The notes under the pieces: generated by a model
What the model was told of the DNA's origin: nothing
What the model saw: the letters and a program-made list of their open reading frames with translations, nothing else
Database searches by the model: none
Position numbers and translations under genes: made by a program
Assembly (NCBI RefSeq): GCF_000617925.1
Contig: NZ_BAMT01000001.1
Span: 558,001 to 622,000 of the forward strand
Source of the DNA: Methylobacillus glycogenes JCM 2850
GTDB lineage: Bacteria; Pseudomonadota; Gammaproteobacteria; Burkholderiales; Methylophilaceae
Length of the DNA stretch: 64,000 bases
Direction of reading: 5' to 3'
Part shown: positions 56,306-64,000 of the stretch, piece by piece
Numbering within the stretch: the first letter of the stretch is position 1
How the letters are laid out: each line of letters starts with the position of its first letter

Positions 56306-57758
56306 TAGTACTTTACCTGCGCGCGATAATTGAGGGTGACGCTGCTTTCAGCGGGTATGGTGATGCTCCAGCTGGCCGTGTTGCTGCTGGCCTTTTTGCT
56401 GGGATGGCTTTGCGACAATAGCTTCCAGTCGCCAGGGATAGGCTCCAGCACATTAACTGTCACCGCCTGTGGCTTGGCATTTTTCAGCACAATTTCATAG
56501 GCACTCTCGAACTGGCTATTGCCTTTGGCCGGATTGGGTAATTTCTTGAAATCAGTCTGCTTTTTGTCTGCGGTGACATCAAAAGCTTCACCCAGCTTGA
56601 GGCGTACGCTTTCATTCTTGGCGGTATGGTCTATCTTGTCTTCACCAACAAACTGCGCATTACCCTGGCTGTCTTTTTTGTAGACGCGCATGATGCCCTT
56701 GGGCAATGGCATGCCTAAGCGGCTGGCTTCTTTGTTATCAAATTCGACAAACACGCCCACCTTAAGCTTTTGCCCAAGCTCGCCCTGGCTGGCCTGGTAA
56801 TAGTAACTATCGCCGCGCAAGACCAGTTCCTTGCGTACAGGTACGGCCTGCGCATTCAAGAGCGCCACTTGCTTGGTCTGGTTCTCGGCGATGGTCGTCG
56901 GTCTTTCCAGGCTATAAAGGTGATATTCCAGCAAGGATTCCTCGGCCATGGGGGCGGCATCCGCCATCATCATTTCATTCTTGCGCATCATGGCTACAGG
57001 GGCAGGGTGTGGTGGCAGTACACGATTAACATCGCCTGCCACCAGTTGCAACTTGGCGTTGCGATAGCTGGTGCCGCTGGTATTAGACAAGGTGACCCAG
57101 CCGGATAGGTCCAGCTTGTCTTCGGCGGCATTCAACTCGGCGACATAATCCGCTTTCCAGCCCAGCCCGCCAGTGAGGTAGCTCAATTCTATATTCTGAC
57201 TACCAGATTGCTTGCTGTTGATCTGGGTGACCAGGGTAGGGCGGTCACGCAGATTGTCAGGCACATCGGGGTAGACAATACGGCCGGGAACACCCGTTTC
57301 TATGCGATTGCCTATCTTGAGTACCGTGCCATTGTTGGCGGCCAGCACCGTGGCTTGCTCTGTAGTTTCAGCGCCTGTGGCGGGATTGGTGCGTATGACC
57401 TGCACCTGCTGGCCTATATATTTCTCCAGCAGCTTGTCCGGGCTTAATAAATCGAAATCAAAATTTTGTTCCAGGGTTTGCAGGCTGCCATTGAGGCTAC
57501 GCAGCAAGGCGGTTTCTGCACGTATCTGTGCGCTGACATCGCGTAGCGCCAGCGCGTTGAGGCCAGATTTGAGCGTGACCTTGCGCTGATCTTTGACCAA
57601 GGCCAGGTCACCGTTGTAAATGGTTACGGCAACACTTTGCTGGTCGGCCAGCGTGCTGCGTATCTCGTCTGCTTGGGCGTAAGCCTGCTGCTAAGCGCCA
57701 GCATCAAGCCTATTACCAGTGGCCTGGGTTTGATAAGAGTGATCAGTGCTTTGCTCAT
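56305..57758 (-). CDS. DUF4139-domain protein, exported (frame broken near 57692)
   Basis: About 484 residues. The N-terminus MSKALITLIKPRPLVIGLML is a signal peptide; after the break the frame reads SQAYAQADEIRSTLADQQ and then SVAVTIYNGDLALVKDQRKV, the typical DUF4139 start. Later SYLTGGLGWKADYVAELN and FGLRLKLGEAFDVTADKKQT-like blocks identify the family, whose function is unknown (envelope-associated). One C is missing in AGCAGCAGGCTT (AGCAGCCAGGCTT). It ends with TLNYRAQVKY. Read together with the maf gene and translationally coupled to the methyltransferase gene. Confidence 0.83.
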
Positions 57759-57799
57759 TGCTATGCTCCTCGATGTTCTGGCTAAAATGCCGATCTGGC

Positions 57800-58395
57800 C
57801 TAAATAACGCTGACGCCTTGTTGTTCCAACATATCTATCAACCGGATCAAGGGCAGGCCTATCAGGGCATTGGGGTCGCTACCATGCATGGATGCAATGA
57901 CGGCTATCCCTAAGCCTTCAGATTTGGCGCTGCCAGCGCACTGATAAGGCTGTTCTTTGCGTAGATAGTTCTCAATCTGGCTATCGCTCAGCTGGCGAAA
58001 GCTTACCTCATAAGGCACAACCTCGGCCTGCATCTGATCCAACTCCGCGTTATACAGGCAAAGTGCGCTATGGAAAACCACGCTGCGCCCGCGCATCAGC
58101 TTGAGTTGCTTGACAGCATTTTCATGGGTAATGGGTTTGCCCAATTGCAAGCCATCCAGGGTGGCGACCTGGTCGCAACCTATAATCAAGGCCTGTGGGT
58201 GTTGCTCAGCCACTTTGCGTGCCTTGGCCTGGGCCAGGCGCAATGCGGTCTGTTCTGGTGCTTCTGCGGACAATGGAGTTTCATCTATATCTGGGCTGAT
58301 GACGCTAAACGGCAATTGCATCGCTCAAGAAGCTCGCGCCGATAGGGGGAAGATGAAGCCAGAATCAGGGTGGGGGATGGACTGGGGGATGACAT
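57800..58395 (-). CDS. Maf/YceF nucleotide pyrophosphatase (frame broken near 58318)
   Basis: About 198 residues. The first 30 codons from ATG 58395 read [20 protein letters not shown] and ELLER, the Maf N-terminal loop; the frame then resumes as [17 protein letters not shown]. One base is missing in GAGCGATGCAATTG (GAGCGCATG). Later [12 protein letters not shown] and [13 protein letters not shown] match the YceF subtype, which hydrolyses m7GTP and keeps modified nucleotides out of RNA. Follows the carboxylase genes after a terminator, with yceD-rpmF-plsX nearby as is usual. Confidence 0.9.
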
Positions 58396-58453
58396 GGGTT
58401 TGTTGAGATTGGACTTTATTGGTATGGGATTGTGGCATGGAAGCGCCCTAAGT

Positions 58454-58481
58454 AAAAAGCCGGCAGGCGCCGGCTTTTTAC
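58454..58481 (-). terminator. Terminator of the carboxylase operon
   Basis: AAAAAGCCGGC and GCCGGCTTTTT around AGGC, a symmetrical hairpin with T-runs on both strands, directly after the minus-strand stop at 58504. Confidence 0.88.
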
Positions 58482-58503
58482 AAAGGCACTGGTGTAGCGT
58501 GCT

Positions 58504-60357
58504 TTAGTCTGGCTGAATTTCCAGCAAGGTTTCATCAGGGGTAACAGTGTCACCCTTTTTGATATGCACAGCGACTACCACGCCAGCCTTGGAGGCCTGG
58601 ATTTCGTTTTCCATCTTCATGGCTTCAATGACCAGTACGGCATCACCAGCGCTGACCTTGTCACCAATGTTGACCTTAACATCAACAATGGTGCCAGGCA
58701 TGGCGGTGGTCACGCAGCCAGGGTGGCTGGGGCGTGGACGGCCACTGCCAGTGTTGCTGCTGGCCTTTTTCTTGGCTTCGCCATTGCCGCTGGAGCCACC
58801 GGAGACTTCGATTTCGTTCAAAGTCTCGACCACAACTTCTTCCGCCACGCCATCTACGGAAACGTAGAATGGACGCTGCTCTTCACCATGGTGACCGCTA
58901 CCAGTCAGCTTGATATGGAAGGTTTCACCGTGCAGGGTGACGTTGAATTCGCTAGGCGCATAGCGCGAGCGTGATTCGCTGGAGGTTACCGCATCCTTGC
59001 TCAGCAAAGGCTCAGGCTTGAGGGTGCCAGCATTGCGCTCTTGCAGGAAGGTCTTGGCCAGGTCTGGGAACATGGCGTAGGTCAGCACATCTTCCTCGCT
59101 CTTGGCCAGGCCTTCAACTTCATTGCGCAGCTTTTCCATTTCCGCACTGAGCAGGTCAGCAGGGCGGCACTCGATGACTTGAGCATTGCCTACTGCCAGA
59201 TTGCGTACATCAGCATTGACAGTAGATGGTGCCTTGCCATAGTGGCCCAGCAGATAGTTCTTCACCTCATTGGTGACGGACTTATATCGTGCGCCTGTCA
59301 TGACGTTGAGCACAGCCTGGGTGCCAACAATCTGCGATGTTGGGGTCACCAGCGGAGGGTAGCCCAGATCTTCACGCACACGTGGAATTTCATCCAGCAC
59401 TTCATCCATGCGGTTGAGCGCACCTTGCTCCTTGAGCTGGTTGGAAAGGTTGGAGATCATGCCGCCTGGCACTTGGTTCACCAGTACGCGAGTATCCACG
59501 CCTGTGAATTCGCTCTCGAACTGCCAGTACTTTTTCCGCACTTCACGGAAGTAGGCAGAAATTTCCTGCAACAGGCCAATGTCTAGGCCGGTATCGTATT
59601 CAGTGCCCTTGAGTGCGGCGACTATACTTTCTGTGGTCGGCAGGCTGGCGCCTTCAGCGAAGGAGGAGATGCAACCATCGACAATGGAAACACCATTGTC
59701 TACCGCGCGCTGTATGGACATGCTGGCCAGGCCAGAGGTCGCGTGTGCGTGCAGATGGATAGGCAGGCTGACGGCAGAGCGCAGGGCCTTGACCAGTTCG
59801 CCTGTCACTTCAGGGGTCAGCAGGCTGGCCATATCCTTGATGGCGATGGTGTCGCAGCCATAGCTTTCCAGTTCCTTGGCCATGCTGACAAAGTAAGGAA
59901 TGTCATGCACTGGGCTAGTTGTGTAGCTGATGGTGCCTTCGGCATGCTTGCCCACGGCCTTTACTGCCTCAATCGATACCTTGAGGTTGCGCAGATCGTT
60001 CATGGCATCAAAGATGCGGAACACATCAACACCGTTGTCGGCGGATTTTTGCACAAAGGCACGCACGACATCATCGGAGTAGTGACGATAGCCCAGCAGG
60101 TTCTGACCACGTAGCAGCATCTGAATGCGCGAGTTAGGCAGGGCCTGACGCAGCTTCTTCAGACGCTCCCAGGGGTCTTCACGCAGATAGCGTACGCAGG
60201 CGTCGAAAGTCGCGCCGCCCCAGGCTTCCAGCGACCAGTAGCCCACAGCATCAAGTTTGGAACAGATGGGCAGCATGTCTTCAGTGCGCATGCGGGTCGC
60301 GATCAGCGACTGGTGACCATCACGTAGAACTACATCGGTTACATGTACTTTTGCCAT
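58504..60357 (-). CDS. Pyruvate carboxylase subunit B / oxaloacetate decarboxylase alpha-type carboxyltransferase with biotin domain
   Basis: A 617-residue protein: TIM-barrel carboxyltransferase (VTDVVLRDGHQSLIATRM, residues 6-25; RIFDAMNDLRN; HLHAHATSGLA with metal His), PYC/OadA middle domain, an Ala/Gly-rich linker and a C-terminal biotinyl domain with VIEAMKMENE where Lys is biotinylated. The next gene encodes biotin carboxylase and no membrane OadB/G subunits are seen. I therefore favour two-subunit pyruvate carboxylase (anaplerotic oxaloacetate) over a sodium-pumping decarboxylase. Intact. Confidence 0.88.
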   Translation of the reverse strand: MAKVHVTDVVLRDGHQSLIATRMRTEDMLPICSKLDAVGYWSLEAWGGATFDACVRYLREDPWERLKKLRQALPNSRIQMLLRGQNLLGYRHYSDDVVRAFVQKSADNGVDVFRIFDAMNDLRNLKVSIEAVKAVGKHAEGTISYTTSPVHDIPYFVSMAKELESYGCDTIAIKDMASLLTPEVTGELVKALRSAVSLPIHLHAHATSGLASMSIQRAVDNGVSIVDGCISSFAEGASLPTTESIVAALKGTEYDTGLDIGLLQEISAYFREVRKKYWQFESEFTGVDTRVLVNQVPGGMISNLSNQLKEQGALNRMDEVLDEIPRVREDLGYPPLVTPTSQIVGTQAVLNVMTGARYKSVTNEVKNYLLGHYGKAPSTVNADVRNLAVGNAQVIECRPADLLSAEMEKLRNEVEGLAKSEEDVLTYAMFPDLAKTFLQERNAGTLKPEPLLSKDAVTSSESRSRYAPSEFNVTLHGETFHIKLTGSGHHGEEQRPFYVSVDGVAEEVVVETLNEIEVSGGSSGNGEAKKKASSNTGSGRPRPSHPGCVTTAMPGTIVDVKVNIGDKVSAGDAVLVIEAMKMENEIQASKAGVVVAVHIKKGDTVTPDETLLEIQPD

Positions 60358-60394
60358 AATCTTTATCTACCACTTCAAGGTGTTAATGTGAGCC

Positions 60395-61813
60395 TCAGAT
60401 ACCCTCGTGGGCAGCTATGGCGGCAGAAATCGCCGCAGCGATCAGTTCCCGTGGGAACTCTGTCGCGTAATTGGCAAGCTCGGGATGCGTTTCGACAAAA
60501 CTGGTGTCGAATTTGGCGTTACGGAAATCCGGGTGCTTCAGGATTTCCTGATAATAAGGAATTGTGGTCTTTACGCCATAAACCACAGTGTCGTTGAGGG
60601 CGCGACGGCCACGTTCAACCACACTTTCCCAATTCAAGGCCCAAACCGTGAGCTTGGCGCACATGGAGTCATAATAAGGCGGAATGACATAACCGCTATA
60701 CATAGCCGCATCCATACGTACGCCGGGGCCGCCCGGTGAGTAGTAACGCGTGATCTTGCCGAAGCTGGGCAGGAAATCGTTCTTGGGGTCTTCCGCATTG
60801 ATACGGAACTCCATGGCAAAGCCACGATACTGCACCTCAGCCTGTTTGTACTGCAGGCGCTGACCATCGGCCACACGTATCTGCTCTTGCACGATATCAA
60901 TACCGGTGATGGATTCGGTGACGGTATGTTCTACCTGCAAACGGGTATTCATTTCCATAAAGTAGAAATTGTTGTCCGAATCCAGCAAAAACTCGACCGT
61001 GCCCGCATTCTTGTAACCCACAGCCTTGGCTGCCTTGACCGCCAGGTTACCTATATATTCACGCTGCGCTTTACTCAGTTGAGGCGAGGGGGCAATCTCA
61101 ATCAGCTTCTGGTTACGACGTTGTATGGAGCAGTCGCGCTCAAACAAGTGAATCACGTTGCCATGGCCATCCGCCAGTACTTGTACTTCTATATGGCGTG
61201 GGTTGACTACGCATTTTTCCAGAAAGACTTCGGGCTTGCCAAAGGCCTTGCTGGCTTCGGAAATCACACGGTCATAATTGCTGAGCAATTCTTTCTCGTC
61301 ATTGCAGCGGCGTATGCCACGGCCACCGCCACCATTGGTGGCCTTGAGCATGACGGGGTAGCCTATCTTGCCTGCCAGTTTGCGGGCGTCTTCCAAACTT
61401 GCAAGATTGCCCTCGCTACCTGGAACGCAGGGTATGCCAGCCTTGATCATGGCGGTACGGGCCTGAATCTTGTCACCCATCTGGCGTATCACCTTGGCAT
61501 CTGGGCCTATGAACTTGATGCCGCGACGCGCACAGATTTCTGCCAGCTCAGGATTCTCAGACAAGAAACCATAGCCAGGATGCAGGGCATCACAGCCAGA
61601 TGCCACAGCAAGATTAACGATATTGTGCGCGTTCAGGTAACCCAAAACAGGGTCAGAGCCAATGTTATATGCTTCGTCAGCCTTTTTGACATGCAGGGCA
61701 TGTCGGTCAGCATCCGCATAGATCGCCACAGACTTGATGCCCATCTCTGAGCAGGCGCGTACGATGCGCACGGCGATTTCGCCACGGTTGGCAATTAGAA
61801 TTTTTTTGATCAC
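60395..61813 (-). CDS. Biotin carboxylase subunit (PycA/AccC type)
   Basis: A 472-residue ATP-grasp enzyme starting MIKKILIANRGEIAVRIVRAC. KATNGGGGRGIR is the glycine loop, EKCVVNPRHIEVQVLADGHGNVIHLFERDCSIQRRNQKLIE the active site, and FYFMEMNTRLQVEHTVTE the catalytic end. It carboxylates the biotin on its partner encoded 37 bases downstream. At 472 residues it is longer than AccC (about 449), like PycA. A separate accC could exist elsewhere in the genome. Confidence 0.9.
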   Translation of the reverse strand: MIKKILIANRGEIAVRIVRACSEMGIKSVAIYADADRHALHVKKADEAYNIGSDPVLGYLNAHNIVNLAVASGCDALHPGYGFLSENPELAEICARRGIKFIGPDAKVIRQMGDKIQARTAMIKAGIPCVPGSEGNLASLEDARKLAGKIGYPVMLKATNGGGGRGIRRCNDEKELLSNYDRVISEASKAFGKPEVFLEKCVVNPRHIEVQVLADGHGNVIHLFERDCSIQRRNQKLIEIAPSPQLSKAQREYIGNLAVKAAKAVGYKNAGTVEFLLDSDNNFYFMEMNTRLQVEHTVTESITGIDIVQEQIRVADGQRLQYKQAEVQYRGFAMEFRINAEDPKNDFLPSFGKITRYYSPGGPGVRMDAAMYSGYVIPPYYDSMCAKLTVWALNWESVVERGRRALNDTVVYGVKTTIPYYQEILKHPDFRNAKFDTSFVETHPELANYATEFPRELIAAAISAAIAAHEGI

Positions 61814-61849
61814 GGAGTAAACCTAAACCTGAAAAATAGCGGTGATTTT

Positions 61850-61877
61850 TGACACGGAAACCGACAAATTATATCAT
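61850..61877 (+). promoter_or_regulatory. Sigma-70 promoter of yceD-rpmF-plsX-fabH
   Basis: TTGACA (61850-61855), 16-base spacer, TATCAT (61872-61877). The start of transcription near 61884 leaves almost no leader to the ATG at 61887. Confidence 0.65.
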
Positions 61878-61886
61878 GCGCGGCTT

Positions 61887-62411
61887 ATGACTGCACAAGC
61901 AATCAACGTACCTGTCATCAATAGCCAAGACTTTGCGCGAAAAGCGCTGGAGTTTCATGATATACTCCCGCTCTTGCGATTTTCTCGCCTGGTTGAGCTT
62001 CTTGCCGATACTGATGGTTCGGTGAATATTGACCTAATCGGTAGTGTTAACAAGTCTTCTATGCCCACGCTGCATCTCAAGGTGCAGACTACGCTGAAGC
62101 TGACTTGTCAGCGCTGCCTGGATTCATTTGAATATCCGCTGGATTTGACTTCTAGTTTCATCATAGTCCCCAGTGAAGCCGCGATTCCATCGCCAGATTC
62201 AGATGAATATGACGATGAGGTGGATTATCTGGTGGCGGAAACGCAGATGCCAGTGATAGACCTGGTTGAAGATGAGATATTGCTTGCCTTGCCGCTGGCA
62301 CCTAAGCACCCGGATGGGGCTTGTGCTGATGTGAGCAGGGTGGAGTTGGAAAAACCAAGTCCTTTTGCTGTATTAAAGGGTCTTAAAACTGGCAAAAGCC
62401 AAAACGATTAG
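61887..62411 (+). CDS. yceD: YceD-family protein (DUF177), large rRNA accumulation protein
   Basis: About 174 residues. It starts MTAQAINVPVINSQDFARKA; an upstream in-frame extension to 61842 would overlap the promoter. The family mark is the single CQRCLDSFEYPLDL with a Cys pair, followed by acidic DSDEYDDEVDYLV and the C-terminal LPLAPKHPDG. YceD is needed for normal 23S rRNA accumulation and always precedes rpmF. The lack of a clear Shine-Dalgarno sequence and the promoter position suggest a nearly leaderless transcript. Confidence 0.88.
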   Translation: MTAQAINVPVINSQDFARKALEFHDILPLLRFSRLVELLADTDGSVNIDLIGSVNKSSMPTLHLKVQTTLKLTCQRCLDSFEYPLDLTSSFIIVPSEAAIPSPDSDEYDDEVDYLVAETQMPVIDLVEDEILLALPLAPKHPDGACADVSRVELEKPSPFAVLKGLKTGKSQND

Positions 62412-62428
62412 TTAATTAGGAGTAAATT

Positions 62429-62608
62429 ATGGCCGTTCAACAGAACAAAAAGTCACCATCCAAGCGTGGTATGCACCGCTCCCACGACTTCTTGAGCAAC
62501 CCACCGTTGGCAGTTGAGCCAACCACTGGCGAAACCCATCTGCGTCATCACGTTAGCCCTAACGGCTACTACCGTGGTCGCAAGGTCTTGCCTGCCAAGG
62601 GTGAGTAA
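62429..62608 (+). CDS. rpmF: 50S ribosomal protein L32
   Basis: A 59-residue protein: [20 protein letters not shown], then [21 protein letters not shown] and [21 protein letters not shown] lies 7 bases before the ATG. It is too short for many ORF filters but certain. It lacks the zinc Cys residues found in some L32 forms. It lies between yceD and plsX, as usual. Confidence 0.97.
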   Translation: MAVQQNKKSPSKRGMHRSHDFLSNPPLAVEPTTGETHLRHHVSPNGYYRGRKVLPAKGE

Positions 62609-62631
62609 TTCTTCCTGTATCGCAGGAACAT

Positions 62632-62660
62632 GCGCCAGCCTTTATGGCTGGCGCTTTTGT
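62632..62660 (+). terminator. Hairpin between rpmF and plsX
   Basis: GCGCCAGCC, TTTAT, GGCTGGCGC then TTTTGT. A terminator or attenuator that would lower plsX-fabH expression relative to the ribosomal protein gene. Confidence 0.82.
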
Positions 62661-62681
62661 ATCTAACGTCTGATTTTGAGC

Positions 62682-63743
62682 ATGGATATAACTATTGCTA
62701 TTGATGCGATGGGAGGTGACCATGGCCCTCATGTCACCGTTCCCGCCGCCCTAAGTGCTATCAAACAAGATAGCCAATTAAATATTGTTCTGGTTGGTCT
62801 CAAGGATGTGATTGAGGCGGAGCTTGCCTCCCATCACGCCACTACCGGCCCGCGCCTGAGAATTCATCACGCCAGTGAAGTCGTGGCCATGGATGAGTCT
62901 CCGCAAAGTGCGCTCAAGAACAAAAAAGATTCTTCCATGCGGGTTGCCATCAACCTGGTCAAGAGTGGCGAGGCCAATGCCTGCGTCAGTGCCGGTAATA
63001 CCGGGGCGCTGATGGCAACTGCACGTTTCGTCCTCAAAACCTTGCCTGGCATTGACCGCCCTGCGATTGCCGGGGTGTTGCCTACGCAAAAGGGTGCCAT
63101 CTATATGTTGGACTTGGGTGCCAATGCGGATTGCACGCCTGAGCACCTGCTGCAATTTGCCATTATGGGTGCCATGTTGGTCTCCTGTGTTGAGCATAAA
63201 GAGCGGCCTTCAGTGGGCTTGCTCAATATCGGCTCAGAGGACATCAAGGGTAACGAGGTAGTCAAGCAGGCAGGCGAGCTGCTCAGAGCCAGCCATCTGA
63301 ATTTCTACGGCAATATTGAAGGTAATGACATTTATAAGGGCACGACAGATGTCGTGGTCTGTGATGGCTTTGTCGGCAATGTGGCTTTGAAGACCTCAGA
63401 AGGTCTGGCGCAGATGGTGAACCGCTTCCTGACGCAGGAGTTCAAGCGCAGCTGGTTGACCAAGCTGATGGCCATCATTTCCATGCCAGTACTCAAGGCC
63501 TTTAAACGCAGGCTGGACCCAAGGCGCTACAATGGGGCTACCTTCCTGGGGCTTCGTGGCATTGTGGTAAAGAGTCATGGCGGGGCGGATAGCCTGTCGT
63601 TCCAGTATGCCATCAAGGCCGCTTGCGAAGAGTCGCGGAATGGCGTGCTGAGCCGCATTACCAAGCAACTGGAAATAGAACACCTTAAGCCACAGGCAGA
63701 CCCAGTGGCAGTGCAAGCTGAAAGTGAGAAAGAAGGCTTATGA
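62682..63743 (+). CDS. plsX: Phosphate acyltransferase PlsX
   Basis: About 353 residues. [20 protein letters not shown] at the start, then [33 protein letters not shown], and [18 protein letters not shown]. It makes acyl-phosphate from acyl-ACP for phospholipid synthesis. The ATG at 62682 is chosen over the TTG at 62676. Its stop overlaps the fabH ATG (ATGA). Confidence 0.96.
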   Translation: MDITIAIDAMGGDHGPHVTVPAALSAIKQDSQLNIVLVGLKDVIEAELASHHATTGPRLRIHHASEVVAMDESPQSALKNKKDSSMRVAINLVKSGEANACVSAGNTGALMATARFVLKTLPGIDRPAIAGVLPTQKGAIYMLDLGANADCTPEHLLQFAIMGAMLVSCVEHKERPSVGLLNIGSEDIKGNEVVKQAGELLRASHLNFYGNIEGNDIYKGTTDVVVCDGFVGNVALKTSEGLAQMVNRFLTQEFKRSWLTKLMAIISMPVLKAFKRRLDPRRYNGATFLGLRGIVVKSHGGADSLSFQYAIKAACEESRNGVLSRITKQLEIEHLKPQADPVAVQAESEKEGL

Positions 63744-64000
63744 GCTATTCGCGCATCGCGGGTACTGGCAGCTATCTGCCAGAAAAAATTCTGACCAATG
63801 CTGATCTTGAACGCATGGTCGAAACTACGGATGAATGGATTTTCAGCCGTACCGGCATCCGCGAGCGCCACATCGCTGCCGATAATGAATTCACCAGTGA
63901 TCTGGCTTTACACGCGGCTAAAAATGCGTTGGAAGCCGCAGGGATCACGGCTCAGGAGTTAGACCTGATTCTGGTGGCGACAACCACGCCCGATCGCGTA
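63740..64000 (+). CDS. fabH: 3-oxoacyl-ACP synthase III, N-terminal part (cut by window edge)
   Basis: The first 87 codons: [20 protein letters not shown], then [19 protein letters not shown] and [18 protein letters not shown]. The thiolase-fold start is typical of KAS III, which condenses acetyl-CoA with malonyl-ACP. The catalytic Cys lies beyond the window. Coupled to plsX by an ATGA overlap. Confidence 0.95.
   Translation, partial: MSYSRIAGTGSYLPEKILTNADLERMVETTDEWIFSRTGIRERHIAADNEFTSDLALHAAKNALEAAGITAQELDLILVATTTPDRV

Overview
ORGANISM. The window looks like a chromosomal segment of a betaproteobacterium, most likely of the Methylophilaceae type. The right half has the standard proteobacterial order map/glnD - rpsB-tsf-pyrH-frr-uppS-cdsA-dxr-rseP-bamA-skp-lpxD-fabZ-lpxA-lpxB-rnhB, then maf, a two-subunit pyruvate/acetyl-CoA carboxylase pair, and yceD-rpmF-plsX-fabH. 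The family assignment is inferred from gene order and protein style, not from a database search. LEFT HALF (1-37000). This is an accessory island for scavenging organic sulfur. It holds two DszB-like sulfinate desulfinases (one cut by the window edge), two periplasmic SsuA-type binding proteins, an ABC importer operon (ATPase and two permeases) with its own TonB-ExbB-ExbD, two SsuD-like flavin monooxygenases, two TonB-dependent receptors, two heterodimeric ABC exporter pairs, a homodimeric ABC exporter, a class II aldolase-like protein, a beta-class glutathione transferase, two secreted alpha/beta hydrolases, a peroxiredoxin and a cupin. An AbiE-type toxin/antitoxin pair, a tRNA-Asn, an exonuclease/GIY-YIG fusion and a few small genes lie among them. 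REGULATION. Eight gene starts in the island are preceded by sigma-54 (-24/-12) promoters of the form TGGCAT-N7-TGC (one TGGAAC), with GG and GC exactly 10 bases apart. The same intergenic regions carry a recurrent 16-bp dyad close to TGYTGC-N4-GCARCA, placed 50-220 bp upstream as expected for an NtrC-family activator. No such activator gene lies in the window. I infer one sigma-54 regulon: outer-membrane uptake (TonB receptors), inner-membrane uptake (ABC importer and TonB system), oxygenolytic C-S cleavage (SsuD-like enzymes), desulfination (DszB-like) and supporting enzymes. RIGHT HALF (37400-64000). These are housekeeping genes for nitrogen signalling, translation, isoprenoid and undecaprenyl synthesis, outer-membrane assembly, lipid A synthesis, carboxylation and fatty acid initiation. 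SEQUENCE QUALITY. About 27 reading frames are broken by what look like small deletions, mostly one base lost from a run of two to four C or G. Essential single-copy genes are hit (dxr, rseP twice, bamA, lpxD, fabZ), so I treat these as consensus errors rather than pseudogenes. Such genes are given as one reconstructed CDS with the break stated.
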